Below, in pieces: positions 1 to 8,876 of a stretch of 64,000 nucleotides of DNA. The notes under the pieces were generated by a model that had not been told where the DNA came from, searched no databases, and was given only the letters and a program-made list of their open reading frames with translations. The position numbers and the translations under genes were made by a program. The stretch spans positions 4,935,164 to 4,999,163 of the forward strand of contig NZ_CP037452.1 in assembly GCF_007754425.1 (NCBI RefSeq), given 5' to 3'. The stretch's first letter is position 1; the number at the start of each line of letters is the position of its first letter. The stretch comes from Gimesia fumaroli. Its GTDB lineage: Bacteria > Planctomycetota > Planctomycetia > Planctomycetales > Planctomycetaceae.

Positions 1-1389
1 TTCCTGTTCCGTCAGGTTGGTCTGCAGAACCAGGTTATAGAACTCAACGGAATCGGCGAGTGTCAGTAGTCGACCGTCGTGGTGATACGGAGGAGAGTCC
101 TTAATCCCACGTAACGTAAAGGTCTTAATCGGACCATCGGCAATGTTGTACTGTCCCGCGATCATTTCCGGCGAGTAAAACCGTTCCAGATGCAGGTCGT
201 GCATTTTGTTGTCCAGATAAAAGGGTGCCGGATGACATTCGGCACAACGACCTTTCCCAAAGAAGACTTTCTGGCCTTCCAGCTCCAACTCGGTCGCTTT
301 TTCGGGGATCAGTTTCCCGAAGACGTCCAGTTTTGGGGCGGGTGGGAAATCAAACATATTCTGCATTTGCGCCATCATGGAGACGGCATCACTACGGTTG
401 GGAAGGTGCACTCCCTTCTTGGCGGCGATCACATGGTCGCCATCGAAATAAGCCGTTCTCTGCTCGAATTCAGAAAAATCTTCGACACTCCGCAAAGAGC
501 GTTTCGAGCCGTGAATCTGCTGATTGAACATCCCCCGCAGACTGACGGTATCTAACCGAAACCGCGCTGCCTGAGGACGTGTATCAGGATTCAAGTGATA
601 GGCGGCATTCGTGTGGCCATTCACATGACAGTCGAGACAACTGACTCCCAGACTGGCTTCTTTTACTTTTCGGTCTCCAGTCTGGTTGAATTGCTGCTGG
701 GGGAACGGCGTCAGCAACAGCCGCATCCCTTCCATCTGAACCGGAGTCAGTTTTCCTTTGAGTAAGCGATAATAATTCTTGATTGACAGAACCTGTCCCT
801 GAGAAACATCACCCAGATCGGGACGGCTGGAGAGAAAGATCGGCGGCGGAAACTCAGGAGTCAGGTGATCGGGTAAATCGAAGTCGACGTCAAAACGAGA
901 CAGATCACGTTTTTCCAGTTTCTGGATTGCATCGATCTGTTTCTTTGGGAAAACCTGTCCTCCCACGGGGTGTTTGGTGTGAGGCAGAGGACGGAAGCCG
1001 TAGGGAAAGGAATTTGTCTCTTTAACTCTCTCGGGTGCGGCAGCCGACAGCTGCTCCCACGTGACTCCCTCGGGGAGCTTGACACGAACGCCCTCCTGAA
1101 CCGCTTTTCGGCCGGCAGACATCTTCAAATCCGAAGGTTGATCGCTCAAGTCATAGCGTTGCTCGAACAGACTCTGCTGTTTCTCCATCACTTCCGGTTT
1201 TTGTGCGACATCACTCTGCATGACTTCGTCAAAAGGTTTGTCACTCACCACCGGCATATAAGACTGATCGGGAAGCTCGGATTGCGTTTTGTCTGGTTCC
1301 TGTGATTTCAGTACGGTGATCAGTGATACGCTCAGCACACCGGTCAGCAGACTGAGCCTGATCATTCTTTTGATCTGCTTTTGTCTCAT
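1..1389 (-). CDS. di-heme cytochrome c peroxidase-like protein, C-terminus cut by window edge
   Basis: The reading frame is open from an ATG at 1389 to the first base of the window, giving 463 residues and no stop, so the C-terminus lies outside. A hydrophobic N-terminal segment (about residues 9-27) suggests export or membrane anchoring. Two heme c motifs are visible: CLDCH at 251-255 and CAECH at 382-386. A later segment reading TLRGIKDSPPYHHDGR (about 425-440) is typical of the MauG/cytochrome c peroxidase family, which uses two c-type hemes in the periplasm. A peroxidase role is inferred from the family; the redox partner and substrate cannot be told from sequence. It is transcribed leftward and separated from the next gene by about 430 bp. 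Confidence 0.85.
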   Translation of the reverse strand, partial: MRQKQIKRMIRLSLLTGVLSVSLITVLKSQEPDKTQSELPDQSYMPVVSDKPFDEVMQSDVAQKPEVMEKQQSLFEQRYDLSDQPSDLKMSAGRKAVQEGVRVKLPEGVTWEQLSAAAPERVKETNSFPYGFRPLPHTKHPVGGQVFPKKQIDAIQKLEKRDLSRFDVDFDLPDHLTPEFPPPIFLSSRPDLGDVSQGQVLSIKNYYRLLKGKLTPVQMEGMRLLLTPFPQQQFNQTGDRKVKEASLGVSCLDCHVNGHTNAAYHLNPDTRPQAARFRLDTVSLRGMFNQQIHGSKRSLRSVEDFSEFEQRTAYFDGDHVIAAKKGVHLPNRSDAVSMMAQMQNMFDFPPAPKLDVFGKLIPEKATELELEGQKVFFGKGRCAECHPAPFYLDNKMHDLHLERFYSPEMIAGQYNIADGPIKTFTLRGIKDSPPYHHDGRLLTLADSVEFYNLVLQTNLTEQE

Positions 1390-1820
1390 TGCTTTGTTCC
1401 TTATTCATGTCGGTTCATCAGATTTTGATACCACGTCCATGGCTCAATTCTCGAACGGCACGATGAAACGATCGCTTTCAGAGCCCGCTAAACTGAAAGT
1501 GCATTCCGGGTCGGTCGAGTGATAACCATAGTCAGGAACAGAAACAGCATATATCATGCCAATGCCTGACAAAAACGATGCCGTGAATTTATGATAAACC
1601 AAATGACAGCCCGATTTGATGCAAGAGATTTCTGCTGAATAAGGCTGTCTTTTTTCTGTGCAGGAAAAGGAATTGATCGATGCGGTTGATTTCCGATCAG
1701 AGTGGCGCATGAGAAGCCAGCACGAACTGTATGTGGTATTTGAAGCACTACGAGTCAAGATGATGGACTCGGCTTCTTCATTCACATTTTGTGCAGATGA
1801 AAAACTTGCTTAGTGGAAAA
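1390..1820. other. intergenic stretch without a credible gene
   Basis: This 431-bp stretch lies between the peroxidase-like gene and the small secreted protein gene, both leftward. It should hold the promoter of the peroxidase gene. A leftward frame of 113 codons ends at 1444. Its last 35 or so codons look weakly protein-like (VPDYGYHSTDPECTFSL), but it has no convincing ribosome binding site or recognisable family. I see no RNA gene or hairpin of note. Confidence 0.4.
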
Positions 1821-2258
1821 TCAGGGAGATTTCTTGAGATCAAGAAACTTTTTCAGCTGCAGATCGTAGCCGGTCTTATTCAGGGGAGGACCGACGACAA
1901 TTCTCAATGTGACTTTCTCGAGGTAGGCCCGATTCGCGAGAAAACCGCAGACAACCGTTCCCGATTTTGTGCGTCTGGCTTGCAGCGGTGCATATCCCAC
2001 CAGGAATTCTTTACCATCCCCGATTTCCAGACTGACGTGATCGAATTGTTTTATCTCACCTGCGGGTTTGAATTCCAATGTCACCCAGACCTGTTCCGCT
2101 CCGTTTGCCTTGGCCCGGACTTCGATTCCCAATTCTTTTGCCAGTTTCTGTGAGACGGGTTTGATTCCCATTATGGCATAGCCGGTGCTTGTAGCTGTGA
2201 TGCACAGCAGAGACATGACTGCAAAACTCAGGAGCGTGCTTCTTCTATGGGAACGCAT
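1821..2258 (-). CDS. small secreted protein of unknown function
   Basis: This encodes 145 residues starting at an ATG preceded by a clear AGGAG six bases upstream. The first 28 or so residues (basic n-region, then a hydrophobic stretch ending near TGYA) form a likely Sec signal peptide. The mature part of about 115 residues is rich in beta-prone segments, for example VWVTLEFKP and VTLRIVVGPP, with one cysteine; I do not recognise a family. It lies 50 bp downstream of the DUF1559-type gene on the same strand, so the two may be co-transcribed. The codon pattern and ribosome binding site make it a real gene. Confidence 0.7.
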   Translation of the reverse strand: MRSHRRSTLLSFAVMSLLCITATSTGYAIMGIKPVSQKLAKELGIEVRAKANGAEQVWVTLEFKPAGEIKQFDHVSLEIGDGKEFLVGYAPLQARRTKSGTVVCGFLANRAYLEKVTLRIVVGPPLNKTGYDLQLKKFLDLKKSP

Positions 2259-2308
2259 GTGTTTCTCCTATGGGAATCAGGATTTTGAACCGCTTCAGAC
2301 CGAGCAGA

Positions 2309-4015
2309 CTAGGGAGCCGGCTGTTTCTGATCAGCACTGATGGTAAGCAGCGTCTTTAAGAGGTCCTTGTCGATTGACTCTATTAAAAATTTCACAGAAC
2401 CGTCGCACAAACCGACATGATACCCCCCTGTATGGAAACCGCCAAACTCAGGTACTTTTTTCCCGTCAAACGGAATGTCTGCCGGCTTCGTCCAGGGAAT
2501 ATCTCGTTTCGCTTCGAGAACGGCAATGGTATTTGTTGTGCCGCCCAGGATCTCGCTGAGTTTGATGCCCGTTTTATTACCAAATACAGTTCCTGGACCT
2601 GTCACCACAAAGTATGACGCATTTGTGGACTTTTCTGAATTCGGATTGTTGAATGCAGAAACGACGGTCTCTGCAATTTTGCGATTATGCGGGCTGTCCC
2701 ACGGCTCATTCATACGATACTGATCGTACAGCTCCTGCTGATCGAGATAAGGTAGCAGTTCGACCCGCCAGCTGTGAGGCGTTTTTCCATCCGGGCCCAT
2801 TACGACTGCCGGGGGAAAATGCTTATGTGTGAAATGATAATTGTGTAATGCCAGCATGATTCGTTTGATATTATTCTTCGATACCGAACGGCGTGCCGCT
2901 TCGCGTGCGTGTAAGATGCCGGGCAGAATGGCCGCAACCATATTGGTACAGGTTTCACTGTTCAACGATGTCGATAATTTCACCAGATCTTCATTTTGAG
3001 TAACTCGAGTGGAACCCAGAATCTGTTCTACAAGTTTCATTTGAGATTTCTGAGCCGGTTGAAGGGGGCGGTTTGTCTGTTTGCTCGCTGCATTCATCTG
3101 CTGCAGCATATTCTGCCCCAGACCGAGCAGACCTTGTAATGCCTGTTTGATTTCGGGACTGTTTTTCTCTTGGGAAAAGGCCAGATCCAGGGAGAGTTTC
3201 TGTTGTAATGTGATACCTAAAGCGACAATCTCGGAATGATCCCATACCGGCGAGATTAGAGGCCAAATAGGGATTTTAACAGAGAGTGCCTGAACCATAC
3301 CTCCCATAAGCAATCGTGCTTTTTGCATGTTGACCGCGCCGGCAATGGAAGCCGTTTCGACCGGCTGCAGTCGCTTAGTCCAGGTATGGTTGTTTTGATC
3401 CTGCATACTGTCAATTACCTTTTTCAGAGCACTGGCTTTATCTGAGATAATGCAGGACTTTTCATCCAGGAATAACAATGCGTCTCCATCGGGTGACGTG
3501 TTTGTCAGGAATGTTTTTCCCTTGTAACGGGATTCTATGAGATTGGTTTTAGTGAATTTTTTCCGTACCAGCTTTTGGTCTAATTTTTGTGTTGAATTTA
3601 ACACGGAAACAAAGTCGACCGGCTTCTGTCCAACCTTGCCAGATTCCGCCAGAAGATACATAATTGTAATCGTCTCCAGTTTGGTCGGATCCACTCCCAG
3701 AAAATTATAGTCAGAATATTTCTGTTGTTCCTGTTTGATCAATTGTAGAACTGGCGCCATTGCTTTTTCCCCCAGCAGTTGTGCAGGGCGGACCGCCAGG
3801 ACTCCCAGTGCATCTTCAGGGACCAAATCCATGCGAAACGGTTTCAGTTTGGTTGTTGCCGCTTCCGGCTTTGAGTCTCGCGATGTCTTTCCCTGGGCTT
3901 GCAAATCTTGAGAACCGGCAGCAAGCAGACTGCTTGCGATGACTACTGTTATGAGTAGAGAATTCAGAACAGACAAGCGGAAACAATTTCGAAAGGGGGG
4001 CAGTACAGTTAACAT
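2309..4015 (-). CDS. DUF1559 domain protein, secreted
   Basis: I chose the ATG at 4015 (568 residues). It follows a GGGAG at six bases spacing and opens directly into a signal peptide of about 37 residues ending near LQAQG. An ATG at 4117 in the same frame would add 34 non-signal-like residues. The middle part is unknown. From about residue 355 the C-terminal part carries the DUF1559 hallmark AREAARRS followed by [14 protein letters not shown], then [18 protein letters not shown], and near the end an H-x-G-G-x-H segment before a [11 protein letters not shown]1559 proteins are greatly expanded in planctomycetes and usually have pilin-like N-termini; this one has an ordinary signal peptide and a long N-terminal domain instead. 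Function unknown. Confidence 0.85.
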   Translation of the reverse strand: MLTVLPPFRNCFRLSVLNSLLITVVIASSLLAAGSQDLQAQGKTSRDSKPEAATTKLKPFRMDLVPEDALGVLAVRPAQLLGEKAMAPVLQLIKQEQQKYSDYNFLGVDPTKLETITIMYLLAESGKVGQKPVDFVSVLNSTQKLDQKLVRKKFTKTNLIESRYKGKTFLTNTSPDGDALLFLDEKSCIISDKASALKKVIDSMQDQNNHTWTKRLQPVETASIAGAVNMQKARLLMGGMVQALSVKIPIWPLISPVWDHSEIVALGITLQQKLSLDLAFSQEKNSPEIKQALQGLLGLGQNMLQQMNAASKQTNRPLQPAQKSQMKLVEQILGSTRVTQNEDLVKLSTSLNSETCTNMVAAILPGILHAREAARRSVSKNNIKRIMLALHNYHFTHKHFPPAVVMGPDGKTPHSWRVELLPYLDQQELYDQYRMNEPWDSPHNRKIAETVVSAFNNPNSEKSTNASYFVVTGPGTVFGNKTGIKLSEILGGTTNTIAVLEAKRDIPWTKPADIPFDGKKVPEFGGFHTGGYHVGLCDGSVKFLIESIDKDLLKTLLTISADQKQPAP

Positions 4016-4215
4016 CAGGGTCTCCCAGGGTTCATTCCAACAATTTGCCATCTTGGTCGGATGTGCACTTAAGGGAGTATAGTAGCGCCAGGAAGGGATA
4101 GAAACTATGAAATGCAAAAATGTTGACCGGTGAAACAGATTCTTTGCCTGTCAGATTTGCTTAGAATAAATCAGGTCTTTTGAATCTGTGTGATTTGAAT
4201 CGATATACTCGCCCG

Positions 4216-5013
4216 TTAACTGACTGTTTTTTGTGGCATCATTTCGTCAGACAGATCAACCAGATTCCCGATCCAGCCAGCGCTGTTGGGGAGTTCCAGA
4301 TCTTCAAGAGCAGTTGGGTTGACGCTCCAGAGTCCGGCGACTTCCATCACATGCGTTTCATCGGGATAACACAGATCCTCTCGTTCCCAATACGAATCTG
4401 AATCTGCGTCTGGTGAATCAGGATCAAAGTATTCGTAACCGAGTTCTTCTTCTTCCTCTGTATCTGCTCCCCGGTTAGCAAGTATCTCGTCACTTTCGCC
4501 AAGATACGCGAATGCGCGGATTTCAGAACCATTGATATAGCGTGACCAGGCATGATATTCCACGACGCGATGTGTCCCGAAATATTGCACTTCGCCGAAT
4601 TCTTGCGAGAGTATGGTCAGGAGCGGTGTCAGGCCATCCGGTTCGGGTTCCTTGCCAAGTTCCGGCAGATGGTAGGAAACGACCAGTACCCAGCCATTGA
4701 TGGGAGGAGAAATGAAAGTGTGGCCGTTGTAGGCGGCAATGACTCCCGTATTCCAGTTTGCGGGTTGGACGTTCTCGATGTGAAGCGTATCCAGGACGGT
4801 TTTTGCATCAGGCGTTTTGATGGCAAGCCAGGAGATCTTATAGCCAAAGCCAACGGGAGAATCGGGAGTGGAATCGATTTTGTCGAACAGAGTTTCAAGT
4901 GGCTTGGGGGCGAGGGGATCGTTGAGTATACGAGGTGACAAGTCACTGCGATTTGACCAGAGGGTTACAGCGACGATGAGAATCAAGAGAATAAAGGTGA
5001 TGAGATACAGCAT
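4216..5013 (-). CDS. membrane-anchored protein of unknown function with acidic segment
   Basis: The start at 5013 (265 residues) is preferred because translation then opens with a single transmembrane helix (MLYLITFILLILIVAVTLW). An in-frame upstream start at 5097 would overlap the preceding gene by 23 bp. After the anchor comes a soluble domain with segments such as GWVLVVSYHLPELG and GTHRVVEYHAW, and a very acidic stretch around residues 185-215 (DTEEEEELGYEYFDPDSPD). I think similar stand-alone proteins occur in varied bacteria, but I cannot name a family. It follows the 380-residue gene by 61 bp on the same strand, so they probably share a transcript. Function unknown. Confidence 0.65.
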   Translation of the reverse strand: MLYLITFILLILIVAVTLWSNRSDLSPRILNDPLAPKPLETLFDKIDSTPDSPVGFGYKISWLAIKTPDAKTVLDTLHIENVQPANWNTGVIAAYNGHTFISPPINGWVLVVSYHLPELGKEPEPDGLTPLLTILSQEFGEVQYFGTHRVVEYHAWSRYINGSEIRAFAYLGESDEILANRGADTEEEEELGYEYFDPDSPDADSDSYWEREDLCYPDETHVMEVAGLWSVNPTALEDLELPNSAGWIGNLVDLSDEMMPQKTVS

Positions 5014-5074
5014 GGTAATAAGACCTGAAACGCGTGAAATGAGCCCCGTTTCTGTTTGAACGATTGGCGACCAG

Positions 5075-6217
5075 TTATAACTCGTTCGCCTCTGCAACGA
5101 AGGTCTTAATAATCTTTCCGTCTTCCCTGATACTCACTTCGGTACCCGGCGGGAACTTGAGAGAGGTAAATTCATTCGGGGGAATTGGGGGATCGAGTTG
5201 AACACTGTTAAAGTCGTATTTGACATGCTGTATGCGTTTCTGCCGGCCTTCATGTTTGATTAAGTATGAGCTAAATCTGTTCGAGTGTGCCTTGAGGGGA
5301 AACCAGACGCCGGGACGTACTTCCTGCCATTCATCGATGATCGCCTCCGCAAAGGGGATCTCGTTCGAGTTGCTGCAGAGATAGAATAAATCCTTCACCG
5401 GAATCAGGTTTCGATCATGGGCCAACCAGAGTTCCCTGCGACTTCGGGGAGTTCCACCGGGATTGACGATCTCAATCATCAGCTTTGTGCACTCGAGTCC
5501 CTGGCACTGTTCCGTGCCCAGAATCTGTGCTTTGAATACCGTGCCTGCACGCAGATTGGGTGGCGGTGCCCCCCGGAACTCTCCGATCGCCTTGATGCCT
5601 TTGAGATAAGTCGAGAGCGGAACATGGGCCCCTCCATAGCGGAGCACAAACATGTGCGGTCGGGCAAGATTCGGGAGACGAAACTGCTCGTTTGAAATTC
5701 CGCCGATGCTTGACTTCTGTGGCTGGTTCCCCTGCCTTTCAGCGACGACATCTCCCTCCCCAAAATGACGACTGGTCGTTCCATCAGAAACAAGAATCAT
5801 CTCTCTGGTTCCCACCTCCGTATAATTGGCATTGCTAATATTCCGCCTCACTTCTCCCGAGCCGAAACCAGACACCAGCACAATGAAACGTCCCTTCGAC
5901 TGAACTTCTTCTCGGAATTTCAACCCCTGCGTGATGAGATCAGACTGCGACTCACTTTGAATCGGTTTCGGTTTGGGCTCATCACTGTGGAACCGAATCC
6001 CTTCCTCACTTCTGCTGGTCGTCAGATTGAGTTTGAGAGTGTGATAGAGTGCTTCGTTTCGCTCAATTTCTCGGATCAGACTCTGTAATTCTTCGCTGAG
6101 CACCGTTTTTTGTGGTTCGCCTCGTGCGGAGAGCAGCATCAATACAACTGCCATCGGGATTGAGAGTACAAAAATCGAAACTGCGAGACGAGTCATCATG
6201 ATTTTCTGGATCAGCAT
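5075..6217 (-). CDS. secreted protein of unknown function, tandem paralogue A
   Basis: This encodes 380 residues from the ATG at 6217, which has GGAG seven bases upstream. The same ribosome site and start context are conserved in the neighbouring paralogue at 6567-7691, which argues against the longer frame starting at 6244. An N-terminal hydrophobic segment (residues 8-30) looks like a signal peptide or anchor. The mature region shares with its paralogue the blocks LARPHMF, VPLSTYLK-IKAI, RRELWLA-DRNLIPV, EVRPGVWFP and the terminal AEANEL. The single large beta-rich domain might resemble LolA-type carrier folds, but this is only an impression. Function unknown. Confidence 0.75.
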   Translation of the reverse strand: MLIQKIMMTRLAVSIFVLSIPMAVVLMLLSARGEPQKTVLSEELQSLIREIERNEALYHTLKLNLTTSRSEEGIRFHSDEPKPKPIQSESQSDLITQGLKFREEVQSKGRFIVLVSGFGSGEVRRNISNANYTEVGTREMILVSDGTTSRHFGEGDVVAERQGNQPQKSSIGGISNEQFRLPNLARPHMFVLRYGGAHVPLSTYLKGIKAIGEFRGAPPPNLRAGTVFKAQILGTEQCQGLECTKLMIEIVNPGGTPRSRRELWLAHDRNLIPVKDLFYLCSNSNEIPFAEAIIDEWQEVRPGVWFPLKAHSNRFSSYLIKHEGRQKRIQHVKYDFNSVQLDPPIPPNEFTSLKFPPGTEVSIREDGKIIKTFVAEANEL

Positions 6218-6566
6218 TTTTACTCTCCAGTTCTGTGGGGGCACATGGCAGACAGATTGTGCATTTCAAGGAAGCGAAGCACGTCTCCATCATGGCCGGT
6301 TCCATTTATGCTACCTTCATGAAAGCACCACGAACAGGGAATTTTTCGTGTCTTTCGCGAATTTCATGGTAGTAAATAATAAATCAGGTAATGCCACTTA
6401 AAGTGAGAGGCGGATCCATACATCCCCCCGTCTGGTGAAGGAGATCATGTCTGACTTTGAATGGGACCAGTCAGGACGTTCAACTGAGTGTGAGTGAACT
6501 TGATCGATAGCACGGTTGGTGTGTGCGTTGTACTTTATTCTGGAAAGTACGTTTTCTGACTACTGA
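6218..6566. other. intergenic region, part of a tandem duplication
   Basis: This 349-bp stretch separates the two paralogues. The part next to the downstream gene (about 6218-6430) is visibly similar to 7692-7905: both contain acgaagcacgtctccat, then tgctaccttcat, and a degenerate copy of a ttttcgtgtctttcg motif. Both then have a ggcggatccat segment that matches one arm of the palindromic repeat seen further on. It should hold the promoter of paralogue A. The duplication therefore covered gene plus upstream region. Confidence 0.6.
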
Positions 6567-7691
6567 TTATAACTCGTTCGCCTCTGCATCGATGGTCTTG
6601 ATTATTTTTCCGTCTTTCACAACAGTCACCTTCGTTCCTGACGGGAATTTGAGAGTGGTAAATACATCAGGAGGAAATTGGGGATCGAGGTGGACGCTGT
6701 TGATGTTATATTTGACCTGCCACGAAAGTTTCTGCTGCCCTTTACGTCTCACTGTGAAGGAATCAAAACGTTTGTAATGTGCCTGGCGCGGAAACCAGAC
6801 ACCGGGACGAACTTCCTGCCATTTATCGACAATCGCTTCCGAGATAGGCATCTCTTTCGAGTCGCGGTAAGTATACCCCAAACTTCGTACGGGAATCAGA
6901 TTCCGGTCGCGTGCCAGCCAAAGTTCGCGCCGAGTTCGGGGCGTCCCCTTGGGGTCGATGATCTCGAGTATGATTCTGGTGCATTCCAGCCCCTGGAACT
7001 CTTCTGTACCGAGAATCTGTACATTCAGTGTTGCATCTTTTCGCAAGTAGTAACGACCGGGAAAGGAGTGGATTGCCTTAATGCTTTTGAGATAAGTCGA
7101 GAGCGGAACTTGCGGCCCTCCATTTTCCATCAAAAACATATGCGGCCGGGCGAGATTAGGCAGGTGCATCGGCTTGTCGGAGATTCCACCTTGAATTGAT
7201 GTCTCTCGCTGTTGTCCTTTCTTTTCAGCGACAACATCTTCCTTCCAGAAATAACGACTCGTCTTTCCGTCAGACACAGTAATCCGTTCTTTGGTTCCTG
7301 ATTGCGTATAATTGGCATTGGCAGGATCCTGCTTCAGACCGCCCAAGGCTCTTTGGACAATCACGATGAATCGCCCTTTTGACTGTTCTTCCTGGCGGAA
7401 ATTTAATCCCTGAACATCGAGTGCGATCTGCGTCTCAGCAATGATCGGCTTCGGCGCGTCGGGAATGAAAAAGGTGTCTTGCTCATTCTTGGTGCTGGTC
7501 AGATTGAGCTTGAGAGCGTGATAAGTCGCCTCGTATTTCTCGACTTCGCGAATCAGTTTCTGCAGTTTTTCACTTTGAGCCGTTCCGTTCTCTTCACACT
7601 GCGCAGACAGCGGCATGAAGACGGCGGTCAGGAGTGAGACAATGCAAATCGAAGCGGCATGCCGAATCAACTTAATTTTCTGGATCAACAT
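6567..7691 (-). CDS. secreted protein of unknown function, tandem paralogue B
   Basis: This encodes 374 residues from the ATG at 7691, again with GGAG at seven bases and the same first residues (MLIQKI) as its paralogue. A longer frame from 7808 would run through sequence that in the other copy is non-coding, so I reject it. An N-terminal hydrophobic segment (about residues 8-26) indicates export. It aligns with the 5075-6217 product over its full length, ending in the same AEANEL. There are 349 bp between the genes, and the upstream regions are duplicated too, so each copy probably has its own promoter. Function unknown. Confidence 0.75.
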   Translation of the reverse strand: MLIQKIKLIRHAASICIVSLLTAVFMPLSAQCEENGTAQSEKLQKLIREVEKYEATYHALKLNLTSTKNEQDTFFIPDAPKPIIAETQIALDVQGLNFRQEEQSKGRFIVIVQRALGGLKQDPANANYTQSGTKERITVSDGKTSRYFWKEDVVAEKKGQQRETSIQGGISDKPMHLPNLARPHMFLMENGGPQVPLSTYLKSIKAIHSFPGRYYLRKDATLNVQILGTEEFQGLECTRIILEIIDPKGTPRTRRELWLARDRNLIPVRSLGYTYRDSKEMPISEAIVDKWQEVRPGVWFPRQAHYKRFDSFTVRRKGQQKLSWQVKYNINSVHLDPQFPPDVFTTLKFPSGTKVTVVKDGKIIKTIDAEANEL

Positions 7692-8098
7692 CTTCACACT
7701 CCAGTCAAATGGTGACGCATGATGAACGGTATTGTGTATTACATGGAAACGAAGCACGTCTCCATTATGGTCCATTTCATTGATGCTACCTTCATAAAAG
7801 TACCACAAACAGGGGAGTTTTCGTGTTCTTTAGTAGAAATAAACAAAACAGGTGATGACTCTCAGAGGTAGGGGCGGATCCATGTGTCCGCCCGCCTGAC
7901 GAGGTTCGAACGGAATTCACTCTTGGGATGGAACCAGATTCTCCGTTCAAGCGGTACCTCTCTAATCACGTTGCCCCCACGGGGAGACACATGGGTCTCC
8001 CCCTACTTTTTCAGTTGATCGAAACGTTTTTCATAGACTGTTGGCAAGTCAACAGTGCCACTCAACTAAGTAGAACGGCGCTTTGTTCAAATGGCTTT
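7692..8098. other. intergenic region with promoter of paralogue B and repeat copy A
   Basis: The left part (to about 7865) is the duplicated upstream region of paralogue B. The remainder is one copy of the palindromic intergenic repeat described separately, in reverse orientation. I see no gene. Confidence 0.6.
7868..8066 (-). repeat. three-hairpin intergenic repeat, copy A (reverse)
   Basis: Read on the minus strand this matches the copies at 11589-11825 and 14393-14636. The central hairpin (H2) is perfect: arms ggggagac at 7981-7988 and gtctcccc at 7995-8002 around a six-base loop acatgg. The outer hairpin (H3) has arms ggcggat at 7873-7879 and gtccgcc at 7886-7892 around ccatgt. A degenerate first hairpin (H1) lies at 8038-8055. 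The stretch between H2 and H3, including tgattagagaggtacc and the segment around ggttccat, is nearly the same as in copy C. Confidence 0.8.
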
Positions 8099-8824
8099 TC
8101 ATTTTTCCTTGTTGTAAATCACAGGCATTTGCCCTTTCCATTGATTCCATGTTTTCTCATTCGTCACCAGTTCCGCCATGAAGTGGGCGACGTTGATACG
8201 ACTGGTCTGGCCGGGGTTAAAAATGGCACTGCGGGTTGGCGAGGAATGCAGCGTGTATTCGGTTACTTCATTCTCGTTCTGCAACGAATCCGGTCGTAAT
8301 GCGGCCCACTCAATTGCCTGATGGTTCTGGCCGATTTGCGTACGTAAATAATCGGCGGCCTTCTCATTATCAGAAAGCGGCGGCACGAGCAGTCGTAATA
8401 ATCCGATGACACACTGTTGTGCAAACGAAATCGGTTCATTTAGATCGTGGTTGCTGTTGCCTGCGGTATTCATGAGGACAAACTTGACTGGATTCTCTGC
8501 ATGCGTGGTTTGAATCGCTTCGCACAGACGACGCACCGTATCGGTCACCAACAGACGCGGCTTGCCAAACACGCCCTTAAACGACATCTGGTGTCCTAAA
8601 CAGGAAGCGACTGCATCACAGCCGGTGACATGCTGCTGCATTTCTTCGTCGGTCAGATCATACACACCGGCCTGGATTTCGGAAAACCCTTCATGACCAG
8701 TGATGAATTCATTAAACGTGCCGGGCGTACGAACAATGGCTTTGACCTGTTCACCACGCTGTAGTAACTGCTCCACAAGCAGACGACCGGTAGCACCGGT
8801 AGCGCCTACGACAAGGGTGGTCAT
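8099..8824 (-). CDS. NAD(P)-binding protein, atypical SDR (NmrA/SDR_a5-like)
   Basis: This 241-residue protein opens with the dinucleotide-binding motif VVGATGATGRLLVEQLL (residues 5-21), the GxxGxxG form typical of NmrA-like and atypical short-chain dehydrogenases. The Rossmann strands continue (VKAIVRTP, CDAVASCLG, VKFVLMNTAG). The classical YxxxK catalytic pair is not obvious, as in many members of this group, which act as NAD(P) sensors or isomerase/reductase-like proteins. There is no signal peptide, so it is cytoplasmic. It lies 52 bp downstream of the esterase gene on the same strand and may be its operon partner. Substrate unknown. Confidence 0.85.
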   Translation of the reverse strand: MTTLVVGATGATGRLLVEQLLQRGEQVKAIVRTPGTFNEFITGHEGFSEIQAGVYDLTDEEMQQHVTGCDAVASCLGHQMSFKGVFGKPRLLVTDTVRRLCEAIQTTHAENPVKFVLMNTAGNSNHDLNEPISFAQQCVIGLLRLLVPPLSDNEKAADYLRTQIGQNHQAIEWAALRPDSLQNENEVTEYTLHSSPTRSAIFNPGQTSRINVAHFMAELVTNEKTWNQWKGQMPVIYNKEK

Positions 8825-8876
8825 ACTGTTTCTTTCTTAGGAATTTGATTGCATTCACTTTTTCAGCGAGGCAGGG

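Noticed and set aside
1444-1785. Small leftward gene of 113 codons
   Set aside because: Only the last third looks protein-like; there is no ribosome site or family. Kept as a note on the gap.
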